Origin: Cupriavidus metallidurans CH34
Lineage (GTDB): Bacteria; Pseudomonadota; Gammaproteobacteria; Burkholderiales; Burkholderiaceae
Direction of reading: 5' to 3'
DNA length: 64,000 nucleotides
Assembly (NCBI RefSeq): GCF_000196015.1
Contig: NC_007973.1
Span: 1,736,001-1,800,000 of the forward strand
The notes under the pieces: generated by a model
The model's database searches: none
What the model was told of the DNA's origin: nothing
Seen by the model: only the letters and a program-made list of their open reading frames with translations
Position numbers and translations under genes: made by a program
Part shown: positions 26,543 through 35,126 of the stretch, one piece after another
How positions within the stretch are numbered: the first letter of the stretch is position 1
How the letters are laid out: each line of letters opens with the position of its first letter

Positions 26543-27637
26543 TCAATCGGTCGCCAGCGCCGAGACCGGCCCCGGCGACTTGCCACGCGCCTGAAGCACG
26601 CGAGCGGCGGCATCGTCTAGCTGGGCCAGCGTGCTGCTGTCCACGGGGATGAAATCGGCGCGGGCGCGGCGCCATTCGCGTTCCGTGTCGCCGGGCAGGC
26701 GGATCTGGTCATTGCCCGGCTGCAGCCGTGACGCCTTGACCCATTCGACAAACGCCTCGACCTCGTGGCCGAAGGTGGTGCTGCTGCCCAGTCGTGCCGG
26801 ATCGAAGATGATCGCCAGCATGTTGTTCCACACCGCATGTTCGTGCGTGAGCGTCTCCGGACGGATCGTATGGCCACCGGTCACCGCCGCGCCGAGCAGT
26901 TCGCACATCACGGCCAGCACGTAGCCCTTGTGCTCGCCGAACGTGCGCAGCGCGCCCTGCGGGCCGCCAGCGCCCGGGAACATGACCGAGGGATCGTCGG
27001 TGGGGTGACCGTTCGGGTCCATCAAGGAGCCCGGCGGTACCGCCACGCCCTTGTTGTGGGCCACGCGCACCTTGCCAAGCGCGATGGCGCTGGTGGCGAA
27101 GTCGAGCACCAGAGGCGGCTGCGCGGGTAGCGGCACGCCGATCGTGAACGGATTGGTGCCGAAGCGCGCGTCGTAGCCGCCGTGTGGCGCGACGATCGGC
27201 TTGGAGAGGACGTTGACGAAATGGATCGAGATCATGCCGGCTGCCGTGGCCTGCTCGGCCCAGTGGCCGACCCGGCCCAGATGGTGCGAGCGGCGCAGGC
27301 CAAGCACGCAGACACCATGCTCGCGGGCGCGTTCGATGCCCATCCCCATGGCCTGTTCGGTCACCGCCTGGCCCATGCCGCGATTGCCGTCCAGGCTCAG
27401 GATGCCGCCCGATTCGTGCACCACGCTGACCTTCTGGTTGAGCTGGAGCTGATCGCCTTGCCACGACATCACATACTTCGGGATCATCCCCACGCCGTGA
27501 GAGTCGTGGCCCGACAGGTTGGCGCCCACGAGGTGATCGGCGGTCAGCCGGGCCTCGCGGGCATCGGAGCCTGCCGCCAGCCAGAGATCGACCACCCACT
27601 GATGCAGGCCGGCGGTCGGAATACGGTGTTCACTCAT
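26543..27637 (-). CDS. Ldh2/malate-dehydrogenase-2 family NAD(P)-dependent oxidoreductase (YiaK/ComC type)
   Basis: This 364-aa protein, starting MSEHRIPTAGLHQW at ATG 27637, belongs to the unusual non-Rossmann malate/L-lactate/ureidoglycolate dehydrogenase family. Hallmarks are NLSGHDSHGVGMIP, LRRSHHLGRVGHWAEQA, RFGTNPFTIGVP and LDFATSAIALGKV. It oxidises a 2-hydroxyacid or reduces a 2-oxoacid. It is translated two bases after the stop of the upstream binding protein gene, so the two are tightly coupled. In this cluster it may make the 2-oxoacid that the HpaI aldolase cleaves. Confidence 0.88.
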   Translation of the reverse strand: MSEHRIPTAGLHQWVVDLWLAAGSDAREARLTADHLVGANLSGHDSHGVGMIPKYVMSWQGDQLQLNQKVSVVHESGGILSLDGNRGMGQAVTEQAMGMGIERAREHGVCVLGLRRSHHLGRVGHWAEQATAAGMISIHFVNVLSKPIVAPHGGYDARFGTNPFTIGVPLPAQPPLVLDFATSAIALGKVRVAHNKGVAVPPGSLMDPNGHPTDDPSVMFPGAGGPQGALRTFGEHKGYVLAVMCELLGAAVTGGHTIRPETLTHEHAVWNNMLAIIFDPARLGSSTTFGHEVEAFVEWVKASRLQPGNDQIRLPGDTEREWRRARADFIPVDSSTLAQLDDAAARVLQARGKSPGPVSALATD

Positions 27638-27639
27638 GC

Positions 27640-28641
27640 TTACTCCAGGTGAATATTGGCCACCTTGATCAGGTTTGCCCATTTGGCAACTTCGCTTTTC
27701 TGGAAGTTGCCCAGTTCGGTGGGGCCGGCGCCCGAGGGTTCGATGCCCATCGCTGCCAGCTTGCTGCGCACATCGGGCTGGCGAATGATCTTGCCGATCT
27801 CGCCGGAGAGCTTGTTGATGATCGGCATCGGTGTGCCAGCCGGCGCGAAGATCGCCTGCCATGACACGATTTCATAGCCGGACAGGCCGGGGGCGGACTC
27901 GGCCATGGTCGGCACGTCGGGCAGTTCCGGCGCGCGCTTTGCGCCAGTCGTGGCCAGCGCGCGGAACTTGCCGGCCTGGATCATCGGCATCGCCGCCACG
28001 CTGTTCTCGAACACGATGTCGACCTGGTTGCCCAGCAGCGCCTGCACAGCCTGGCTGCTGCCTTTGTAGGGAACATGGGTCATGCGCAGCCCGGCCATGT
28101 TGGCGAACAGTTCGGCTGCCAGATGCTGCGACGTGCCGTTGCCCGACGACCCGAAGTTGACCGAGCCCGGCTTGGCCTTGGCCGCGGCGATCACGTCCTG
28201 CACGCTCTTCCATGGGCTGTTGGCATTGACCACCAGCACGTTCGGCAGGGTGCCGATCAGTGCCACAGGCTGGAAGTTCTTGACCGGGTCATACGGCATC
28301 TTCGGATACAGGCTGATATTGATCGCGTGGGAGCTGATCGTGCCGCCGAGCAGGGTATAGCCATCGGGGGCGGCCTTGGCCACGTAGTCCGAGCCGATGT
28401 TGCCGCCCGCGCCCGCGCGGTTTTCCACCACGATCGACTGGCCCAGCGTCTGCGACAGGCGCTGCCCGATCAGGCGGCCCAGCAGATCGGTAGTGCCGCC
28501 CGCCGCGAATGGCACCACGTAGGTGATGGGCTTGCTGGGCCAGTGATCGGCAGACTGCGCGCCGGCCTGCGTGGCGATGGTCATGCATCCGGCACAAAGC
28601 ACGGCCAGCATGGGCCGCATCCGACGATGGGTGAAAAACAT
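27640..28641 (-). CDS. Bug-family (tripartite tricarboxylate transporter) substrate-binding protein
   Basis: This 333-aa periplasmic binding protein has a signal peptide cut near ATQAGAQSAD and the Bug fold. PITYVVPFAAGGTTDLLGR and VENRAGAGGNIGSDYVAK are the two phosphate-like loops that grip a carboxylate, and FGSSGNGTSQHLAAELF follows later. ATG 28641 is preceded by AGGAGA. No tctA or tctB membrane genes are nearby, so it is an orphan binding protein, as is common in this group of bacteria. It must use a transporter encoded elsewhere or act as a sensor. It heads the minus-strand cluster. Confidence 0.9.
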   Translation of the reverse strand: MFFTHRRMRPMLAVLCAGCMTIATQAGAQSADHWPSKPITYVVPFAAGGTTDLLGRLIGQRLSQTLGQSIVVENRAGAGGNIGSDYVAKAAPDGYTLLGGTISSHAINISLYPKMPYDPVKNFQPVALIGTLPNVLVVNANSPWKSVQDVIAAAKAKPGSVNFGSSGNGTSQHLAAELFANMAGLRMTHVPYKGSSQAVQALLGNQVDIVFENSVAAMPMIQAGKFRALATTGAKRAPELPDVPTMAESAPGLSGYEIVSWQAIFAPAGTPMPIINKLSGEIGKIIRQPDVRSKLAAMGIEPSGAGPTELGNFQKSEVAKWANLIKVANIHLE

Positions 28642-28798
28642 TGCGTTGTCTCCTGTTACGCGAACGGGTGAGTACGGCGTTGCGGTACGATATTCGCTGT
28701 GTTTTCTTCTTGTTCTGCCTGTCGGTTCCGTGGGCAGATCCGGGCGTCTTGTTCCGCGCCTCGCCAGCAAATCTACACGCGCGAGTGCCACGCTGACT

Positions 28799-28824
28799 TG
28801 CAGAATCTGCATAACAGAAATGCA
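28799..28824. promoter_or_regulatory. Overlapping palindromes, candidate LysR binding site
   Basis: TGCAGA-A-TCTGCA (28799-28811) is a perfect 13-bp palindrome. It overlaps TGCAT-N7-ATGCA (28808-28824), which matches the T-N11-A architecture of LysR sites. The block lies 67-92 bases before the divergent ThDP gene (28891) and 158-183 before the binding-protein gene (28641). Confidence 0.5.
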
Positions 28825-28890
28825 CGATAGACCGCGCGAGGGCGCGCGTCAAACGGAACAATCGCAGACATTCCATCGCAGGCTTTCGAT

Positions 28891-30570
28891 ATGACCGCTA
28901 ACGCTTCTTCTCCCGTCGCCCGCACTGGCGGACGTGTCCTCGTCGATCAACTTCGCATCCACGGCACCGAGCGCATTTTTTGCGTGCCGGGGGAGAGCTT
29001 TCTGGATGTTCTGGACGCGCTGCATGACCAGCCGGCGATCGACCTGATCGTTACCAAGCACGAAGGGGCGGCCGCCAACATGGCGGAGGCGGACGGCAAG
29101 CTGACCGGGCGTCCCGGCATCTGCTTCGTGACGCGCGGACCGGGCGCCACGCACGCAAGCTGCGGCGTGCATATCGCCGCGCAGGATTCCACGCCGATGA
29201 TCCTGTTCGTTGGCCAGATCGCGCGCGAGCACAAGGGGCGGGAAGCGTTCCAGGAAGTGGATTACGCCGCGGTCTTCGGCTCGATGGCCAAGTGGGCGGC
29301 CGAAATCGATGATCCCGCGCGGATTCCGGAGATGGTGGCCCGTGCCTTCCAGGTGGCTACGTCGGGCCGTCCCGGCCCGGTGGTGCTGGCATTGCCGGAG
29401 GACGTACTCGACAACATGGTGGACTGCGTCGACGCGGCGCCGTATCGCGCGGTGGCAGCGGCCCCGCGTGCCGAAGATGCCCAGGCGCTGGCCTCGGCCC
29501 TGCGCGCGGCGGAGCGTCCGCTCGTGATCGCCGGTGGCGCCAACTGGACGGAAGCCACTGTGCGCGACTTCGCGGCCTTCGTGCACGCATGGGATTTGCC
29601 GGTGGCCTGCGCCTTCCGCCGCCAGGACGTGCTCGACAATCGTGATCCGCATTACGTCGGGCACCTGAGCCTGGGCGTCAATCCGAAGCTTGCTGAGCGC
29701 GTGGAAACCGCCGACCTGATCGTCGCATTCGGCACGCGCCTCGGGGACATCGCCACCGATGGCTACACAATGCTCGAGGTGCCGCGGCCGAAACAGAAGC
29801 TCGTGCATATCCATGCCGACAGCTTCGAGTTGGGCCGCGTCTACCAGGCCGCGCTGCCGATCCATGCCGGGGTGGAACCCGGCGCGGCGATGCTCGCATC
29901 GCTGCAGCCGCCAGCGCAGGTACCGTGGAAGTCGTGGACGGCGGGCGCGCGCGCGGATCACGAGGCCTTTGTCACACCGCCGAAGCCGCATTCGGAATTG
30001 AGCGGCGTGAATATGTCCGCCGCGATTTCGCACCTGAGCAGCGTGCTGCCCGAGGATTCGGTCGTGACCAACGGTGCAGGCAACTATGCCGTCTGGCTGC
30101 ACCGCTTCTACGCCTACAAGCGCCCCCGTACCGAACTGGCGCCGACCTGTGGCGCGATGGGCTATGGCCTGCCGGCGGCGATCGCAGCCAAGTTGCGTCA
30201 TCCGGAAAAGACCGTGGTCTGTCTGGCCGGCGACGGCTGCTTCCTGATGTACCCGCAGGAGATCGCCACCGCTGCGGCGCATGGCGTCAACCTGATCGTG
30301 GTGGTGGTCAACAACCGTATGTACGGCACGATCCGGATGCATCAGGAGCGCCGCTACCCGGGCCGTCAAAGCGGCACGACGATCGTCAATCCGGATTTCG
30401 TTGGCATGGCGCGCGCCTGCGGCGCCTGGGCCGAGCGCGTGGAGAAAACCGAGGATTTCGCGGCGGCCTTCGAGCGGGCCCGCAATGCCGGCAAGCCCGC
30501 CGTGCTGGAACTGCTGACCGACCCGCTTCAGATCACGCCCGCCATGCGGGTGACCGAAATGCCGACCTGA
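28891..30570 (+). CDS. ThDP-dependent enzyme of the acetolactate synthase superfamily (paralogue of 10621-12324)
   Basis: This 559-aa protein has the ThDP activating glutamate Glu58 (TKHEGAAANMAEADG) and the PP-domain motif GDGCFLMYPQE ending near VNNRMYG. Long stretches agree with the protein at 10621, for example ICFVTRGPGATHAS and SGRPGPVVLALPED, so the two are true paralogues rather than remote relatives. The presence of Glu58 argues against classical glyoxylate carboligase. It diverges from the LysR/aldolase cluster and shares its promoter region, which suggests that it acts on a 2-oxoacid or glyoxylate-like product of that route. It is followed by a terminator at 30648. Confidence 0.88.
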   Translation: MTANASSPVARTGGRVLVDQLRIHGTERIFCVPGESFLDVLDALHDQPAIDLIVTKHEGAAANMAEADGKLTGRPGICFVTRGPGATHASCGVHIAAQDSTPMILFVGQIAREHKGREAFQEVDYAAVFGSMAKWAAEIDDPARIPEMVARAFQVATSGRPGPVVLALPEDVLDNMVDCVDAAPYRAVAAAPRAEDAQALASALRAAERPLVIAGGANWTEATVRDFAAFVHAWDLPVACAFRRQDVLDNRDPHYVGHLSLGVNPKLAERVETADLIVAFGTRLGDIATDGYTMLEVPRPKQKLVHIHADSFELGRVYQAALPIHAGVEPGAAMLASLQPPAQVPWKSWTAGARADHEAFVTPPKPHSELSGVNMSAAISHLSSVLPEDSVVTNGAGNYAVWLHRFYAYKRPRTELAPTCGAMGYGLPAAIAAKLRHPEKTVVCLAGDGCFLMYPQEIATAAAHGVNLIVVVVNNRMYGTIRMHQERRYPGRQSGTTIVNPDFVGMARACGAWAERVEKTEDFAAAFERARNAGKPAVLELLTDPLQITPAMRVTEMPT

Positions 30571-30628
30571 AATCGGATCGGCCATTAAGGTCGGAAACGT
30601 CGGAAAGGTTGGGTTGCTCCGACTGATC

Positions 30629-30946
30629 CTAGAAGAGCGTTGCCTGCGGCCGGACTTCGTGTCCGGCCGTTTTCATTTGGGCAGCCGGCTGGTTCAGGAT
30701 CTGGCGAATCTGCGCCAGATAGCGCTCGCCCACGGCGCGATGGGTCTTGCGCGCTTCCTCGGCGAAGCTCCGGCGCGATGGCGCCCGGATATTGAGCAGC
30801 CGGCAGATGGTGGAAAGATAAGGCTTCTTCCCATCCGCTGCGACACGCCTGGCGGCAGACATCAGGGCGGCATCGCCAATCCGGCCTCGCAGCCACACCA
30901 GTACCTGTCGGTCGTATTCGTTTTGCACGCGGATCAGGTGTTCCAT
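30629..30946 (-). CDS. Small SOS-box-controlled protein of unknown function
   Basis: This basic protein of about 105 aa starts at ATG 30946, which has GGAGG seven bases upstream. I do not recognise the family. It is rich in Arg and Ala, has no membrane segment, and has a helical middle with the phrase KPYLSTICRLLNIRAPSRRSF that could be a DNA- or protein-binding helix pair. Two LexA-type boxes lie directly upstream (30972-31006), so it is expected to be induced by DNA damage. Roles in division arrest or DNA repair are guesses from regulation alone. The last 20 or so codons contain, on the opposite strand, the terminator of the ThDP gene. Confidence 0.8.
   Translation of the reverse strand: MEHLIRVQNEYDRQVLVWLRGRIGDAALMSAARRVAADGKKPYLSTICRLLNIRAPSRRSFAEEARKTHRAVGERYLAQIRQILNQPAAQMKTAGHEVRPQATLF
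30648..30672 (+). terminator. Rho-independent terminator of the ThDP gene, inside the opposing small gene
   Basis: GGCCGGAC (30648-30655) and GTCCGGCC (30661-30668) pair perfectly around TTCGT, with GTTTTC after the stem. It is 78 bp past the ThDP stop and lies within the C-terminal codons of the minus-strand SOS gene. Confidence 0.7.
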
Positions 30947-30971
30947 CTGATACCTCCGAGAATTCCTAGGA

Positions 30972-30987
30972 CTGTTCATCCATACAG
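30972..30987 (-). promoter_or_regulatory. LexA (SOS) box 1
   Basis: CTGT-N8-ACAG, read on either strand. It begins 26 bases upstream of the ATG at 30946. It fits the CTGT-N8-ACAG consensus known for LexA in gamma- and betaproteobacteria. Its centre is less AT-rich than that of box 2. Confidence 0.7.
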
Positions 30988-30990
30988 TTA

Positions 30991-31006
30991 CTGTAAATAT
31001 ATACAG
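30991..31006 (-). promoter_or_regulatory. LexA (SOS) box 2, near-consensus
   Basis: On the minus strand this reads CTGTATATATTTACAG, with an AT-alternating centre almost identical to the best E. coli SOS boxes; the flanking bases (CA before, TA after) extend the match. It is separated from box 1 by only three bases. Confidence 0.85.
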
Positions 31007-31488
31007 TGATCAGGAATTTTCAAGGGGACAGTATAGGAATCCTGGCCGTGGGGTGGCCGGTATCAGCCTTTGCCCCCTTTACGTCCCGAAATAGGGGAGA
31101 TAGCGGCAGATGGTGCCCATAACACCCTGCAGTCGGGCGCCATGAAGATGGGGGGCAAGTGGTGTCGCTCGGTAATGGCGGATTTCACGATTGAACTTAT
31201 GAATTTCATTCCTGAAACCATCGCATCAAACCGCTGCGATTGATATTCCCTGACAAATCAACGAGATACGCGCACCGCCACCTTGTGGCCCGCTTTTTGC
31301 GTTTTCGACCCCTGCAGACGTACACGTGAATGTGCGCGCAAGTTGATCGTCAATCCCGCTCACCGTGCAGTGCCGACGGGCTGATCTCCGACTTCTCCGG
31401 CATGGGCAGGACCTGCCCACCGCCGTCTTCTGACTTCTGGCCATGGCGTGTCCCCACGCGTGGCCTGTTCGCTTAGGTTGCATGCCCT
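31007..31488. other. Intergenic region before pyc, no gene seen
   Basis: 482 bp between the SOS boxes and the pyruvate carboxylase start. Short open frames here lack ribosome sites and resemble nothing I know. It should contain the pyc promoter, but I could not pick a confident -35/-10 pair or a riboswitch-like structure. Confidence 0.6.
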
Positions 31489-34400
31489 ATGGACTTCGCC
31501 CCGATCAAGTCGTTGTTGATTGCCAACCGTTCCGAGATCGCGATTCGCGTGATGCGGGCCGCCGCCGAGATGAGCATCCGCACAGTCGCTATCTACTCGA
31601 AGGAGGACCGGCTCGCGCTTCATCGCTTCAAGGCCGATGAGAGCTATCTGGTTGGCGACGGCAAGAAGCCGCTGGCGGCTTACCTCGATATCGAAGACGT
31701 TCTGCGGATCGCCCGGCAGGCAAAGGTCGACGCGATTCACCCGGGGTATGGTTTTCTGTCCGAGAACCCGGACTTCGCCCAGGCGGTCATCGACGCTGGC
31801 ATTCGCTGGATCGGGCCATCGCCTGAAGTCATGCGGATGCTCGGCAACAAGGTGGCGGCGCGTAATGCGGCCATTGCGGCGGGTGTGCCCGTCATGCCGG
31901 CGACCGATCCGCTGCCGCTCGATCTGGCCGAGTGCAAGCGCCTGGCGGCCGGCATTGGCTATCCGTTGATGCTCAAGGCGAGCTGGGGTGGTGGTGGCCG
32001 TGGCATGCGGGTACTGGAGAGCGAACAGGACCTGGAGCCTTCGCTGGCGGCGGCCCGTCGCGAGGCGCTGGCCGCGTTTGGCAACGACGAGGTGTACCTG
32101 GAGAAGCTGGTGCGCAACGCGCGCCACGTCGAGGTGCAGATCCTGGGCGACACGCACGGCAATCTCGTGCATCTGCACGAGCGTGACTGCACGGTGCAGC
32201 GGCGCAACCAGAAGGTTATCGAACGCGCGCCTGCGCCATACATGGATGCGGCCGGTCGCGCGTCACTGTGCGACGCGGCGCTGCGCCTGATGGGCGCGGT
32301 CGGCTATTCGCACGCCGGCACGGTGGAATTCCTGATGGATGCGGACACGAACAAGTTCTACTTCATCGAGGTCAATCCACGTATCCAGGTGGAACACACG
32401 GTCACCGAAATGATCACGGGGATCGACATCGTCAAGGCACAGATCCGCGTCACGGAAGGCGGCCGGATCGGCATGACCGAAGACACGCTCGACGAGAACG
32501 GCGATATCACCACGCGCGCGGCGGGCGTGCCGCCGCAGGCCCAGATTCCGCTCAATGGCCACGCGCTGCAATGCCGGATCACGTCCGAGGACCCTGAGAA
32601 TGGCTTCCTGCCGGACTATGGCCGTCTCACCGCGTATCGCAGCGCGGCCGGCTTCGGGGTGCGCCTGGATGCCGGCACCGCCTATGGCGGCGCGGTGATC
32701 ACGCCGTACTACGATTCGCTGCTGGTCAAGGTCACCACCTGGGCGCCGACGGCCGCCGAGTCGATCCGCCGCATGGATCGCGCCCTGCGCGAGTTCCGCA
32801 TTCGCGGGGTGTCCTCCAACCTGCAGTTCCTGGAGAACGTCATCAACCATCCCGCGTTTGGGAGCGGTGACGTCACCACGCGCTTTATCGACCTGACGCC
32901 GGAACTGCTGGCCTTCACCAAACGGCGTGATACCGCCACCAAGCTGTTGAGCTATCTGGGCGACGTCAGCATCAACGGTCATCAGGAAATGACGGGCCGC
33001 GCGGTGCCGCAGTTGCCGCTTCCGAGGCCAGTCCTGCCGGTGGTTGACACCACCAGACCGCTTCCCCTCGGCACGCGCGATCGACTGCGTGAACTGGGCG
33101 CGGAGAAATTCGCAAGCTGGATGCTGGATCAGAAGCAGGTGCTGCTGACCGACACCACCATGCGCGATGCGCACCAGTCGTTGTTTGCCACACGGATGCG
33201 TACGGCAGACATGCTGCCGATCGCGCCGTTCTACGCCAGCGAGCTGTCGCAACTGTTTTCGATGGAGTGCTGGGGCGGCGCCACGTTCGACGTGGCCTTG
33301 CGCTTCCTGAAGGAAGACCCGTGGCAGCGCCTGGCGCAACTGCGCGAGCGCGTGCCGAACATCCTGTTCCAGATGCTGCTGCGCGGCTCGAATGCCGTCG
33401 GTTACACGAACTACGCGGACAACGTGGTGCGTTTCTTCGTCAAGCAGGCCGCCAGTACCGGCGTGGACGTATTCCGCGTGTTCGATTCGTTGAACTGGGT
33501 GCGCAACATGCGCGTGGCGATCGACGCCGTAGGCGAAACCGGCGCGCTGTGCGAAGGTGCGATTTGCTATACGGGCGATCTGTTCGATGGCTCCCGCCCC
33601 AAGTACGACCTGAAGTACTACGTGGGCATCGCCCGCGAACTGCAACGCGCTGGCGTGCACGTGCTCGGCATCAAGGACATGGCGGGTATCTGCCGCCCCC
33701 AGGCCGCTGCGGCGCTGGTCAAGGCGCTGAAGGAAGAGACCGGGCTGCCCGTGCATTTCCACACACACGATACCAGCGGCATTTCAGCGGCATCGGCACT
33801 GGCTGCCATCGAGGCGGGCTGCGATGCCGTCGACGGCGCGCTGGACGCGATGAGCGGGCTCACGTCGCAACCGAACCTGTCGAGTATTGTCGCCGCGCTG
33901 GCCGGCAGCGAGCGCGATCCCGGACTCAGTCTGGACCGCCTGCACGAAGCGTCGATGTATTGGGAGGGCGTGCGCCGCTACTACGCGCCGTTCGAGTCCG
34001 AAATTCGCGCTGGTACTGCCGACGTCTATCGCCACGAGATGCCGGGTGGCCAGTACACGAACCTGCGCGAGCAGGCTCGCTCGCTTGGCATCGAGCATCG
34101 ATGGACCGAAGTGTCGCGCGCCTACGCCGACGTCAACCGGATGTTCGGTGACATCGTGAAGGTGACGCCTACGTCGAAGGTGGTTGGCGATCTGGCGCTG
34201 ATGATGGTGGCCAACGATATGACGGCAGCGGATGTGTGCGATCCGAACAAGGAGGTGGCATTCCCCGAATCCGTGGTGTCGCTGTTCAAGGGCGAACTGG
34301 GCTTCCCGCCGGATGGCTTCCCGGCCGAGCTTTCGCGCAAGGTGCTCCGAGGTGAGCCGCCCGCGCCGTACCGTCCGGGCGACCTGATCCCGGCCGTCGA

Positions 34401-34992
34401 TCTCGATGTCGTCCGCGCACAGGGTGAGGCCGCCTGCGAGCAGCCGCTCGATGACATGCAACTGGCGTCGTACCTGATGTATCCGAAGCAGACGGTCGAG
34501 TACCACGCGCATGTGCGCGCCTATAGCGATACATCGGTGCTGCCGACCCCGGCCTATCTGTACGGGCTGCAGCCCCAGGAAGAAGTGGCCGTCGACATTG
34601 CGGCGGGCAAGACACTCCTCGTCTCGCTGCAAGGCACTCACCCCGATGCCGAAGAGGGCGTGATCAAGGTCCAGTTCGAGCTGAACGGCCAGTCGCGCAC
34701 GGCCCTGATCGAGCAGCGCAGTACGGTCAGCGTGGCCACGGCCCGACAGGGCCGCCAGGTTGCGGATCCCGAGAACCCGTTGCACATCGCCGCGCCGATG
34801 CCGGGCTCGATCGTGACCGTGGCGGTGCAGCCCGGGCAGCGTGTGGCAGCCGGCACGACGCTGCTCGCGCTGGAGGCGATGAAGATGGAGACCCACATCG
34901 CGGCCGATCGCGACGGCGAGATCGCTGCCGTGCACGTCAAGCCTGGCGACCGCGTGGCAGCGAAGGATCTGCTGATCGAGTTGAAGGGTTGA
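31489..34992 (+). CDS. pyc: Pyruvate carboxylase (single-chain)
   Basis: This 1167-aa biotin enzyme makes oxaloacetate from pyruvate, bicarbonate and ATP. The N-terminal biotin carboxylase domain (about 1-470) shows KSLLIANRSEIAIR, the glycine-rich KASWGGGGRGMRV and IEVNPRIQVEHTVTE. The carboxyltransferase barrel (about 540-810) has the metal-site phrases LTDTTMRDAHQSLFATR and VHFHTHDTSG. The C-terminal biotinyl domain has EAMKMETH with the biotin lysine at 1132. Length and order match full alpha4-type pyruvate carboxylases. It stands alone with a long leader. It would feed the TCA cycle when carbon enters as pyruvate, as expected from the HpaI-aldolase route upstream. Confidence 0.95.
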   Translation: MDFAPIKSLLIANRSEIAIRVMRAAAEMSIRTVAIYSKEDRLALHRFKADESYLVGDGKKPLAAYLDIEDVLRIARQAKVDAIHPGYGFLSENPDFAQAVIDAGIRWIGPSPEVMRMLGNKVAARNAAIAAGVPVMPATDPLPLDLAECKRLAAGIGYPLMLKASWGGGGRGMRVLESEQDLEPSLAAARREALAAFGNDEVYLEKLVRNARHVEVQILGDTHGNLVHLHERDCTVQRRNQKVIERAPAPYMDAAGRASLCDAALRLMGAVGYSHAGTVEFLMDADTNKFYFIEVNPRIQVEHTVTEMITGIDIVKAQIRVTEGGRIGMTEDTLDENGDITTRAAGVPPQAQIPLNGHALQCRITSEDPENGFLPDYGRLTAYRSAAGFGVRLDAGTAYGGAVITPYYDSLLVKVTTWAPTAAESIRRMDRALREFRIRGVSSNLQFLENVINHPAFGSGDVTTRFIDLTPELLAFTKRRDTATKLLSYLGDVSINGHQEMTGRAVPQLPLPRPVLPVVDTTRPLPLGTRDRLRELGAEKFASWMLDQKQVLLTDTTMRDAHQSLFATRMRTADMLPIAPFYASELSQLFSMECWGGATFDVALRFLKEDPWQRLAQLRERVPNILFQMLLRGSNAVGYTNYADNVVRFFVKQAASTGVDVFRVFDSLNWVRNMRVAIDAVGETGALCEGAICYTGDLFDGSRPKYDLKYYVGIARELQRAGVHVLGIKDMAGICRPQAAAALVKALKEETGLPVHFHTHDTSGISAASALAAIEAGCDAVDGALDAMSGLTSQPNLSSIVAALAGSERDPGLSLDRLHEASMYWEGVRRYYAPFESEIRAGTADVYRHEMPGGQYTNLREQARSLGIEHRWTEVSRAYADVNRMFGDIVKVTPTSKVVGDLALMMVANDMTAADVCDPNKEVAFPESVVSLFKGELGFPPDGFPAELSRKVLRGEPPAPYRPGDLIPAVDLDVVRAQGEAACEQPLDDMQLASYLMYPKQTVEYHAHVRAYSDTSVLPTPAYLYGLQPQEEVAVDIAAGKTLLVSLQGTHPDAEEGVIKVQFELNGQSRTALIEQRSTVSVATARQGRQVADPENPLHIAAPMPGSIVTVAVQPGQRVAAGTTLLALEAMKMETHIAADRDGEIAAVHVKPGDRVAAKDLLIELKG

Positions 34993-35012
34993 AGCGTTGA
35001 AGCGTTGAAGGG
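34981..35012. repeat. Four tandem copies of an 8-bp unit (TTGAAGNG) spanning the pyc stop
   Basis: TTGAAGGG, TTGAAGCG, TTGAAGCG and TTGAAGGG follow each other without gaps. The pyc stop codon (34990-34992) lies in the second copy. Unit gain or loss would not change the protein, because the stop is in the array's 5' half. Confidence 0.8.
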
Positions 35013-35047
35013 GGCGGGCGTTAAAGGGAAGGGCATTCGGCCAGACG

Positions 35048-35073
35048 CAAAAAAGGCCCGCCAAGGCGGGCCT
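35048..35073 (-). terminator. Rho-independent terminator of the porin gene
   Basis: On the minus strand AGGCCCGCC-TT-GGCGGGCCT forms a 9-bp stem followed by a T6 run. It is 54 bp beyond the porin stop at 35127. On the + strand it could also help to end pyc transcripts, but it lacks a T-run on that side. Confidence 0.85.
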
Positions 35074-35126
35074 GCAATGACGAAGGAAACCTCCGTCGTG
35101 GAGCGTGTCTGGTATGTGCTTGCCGA

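Noticed and set aside
28849..30585. Long minus-strand frame opposite the second ThDP gene
   Set aside because: It is fully antisense to a conserved enzyme and has no recognisable motif.
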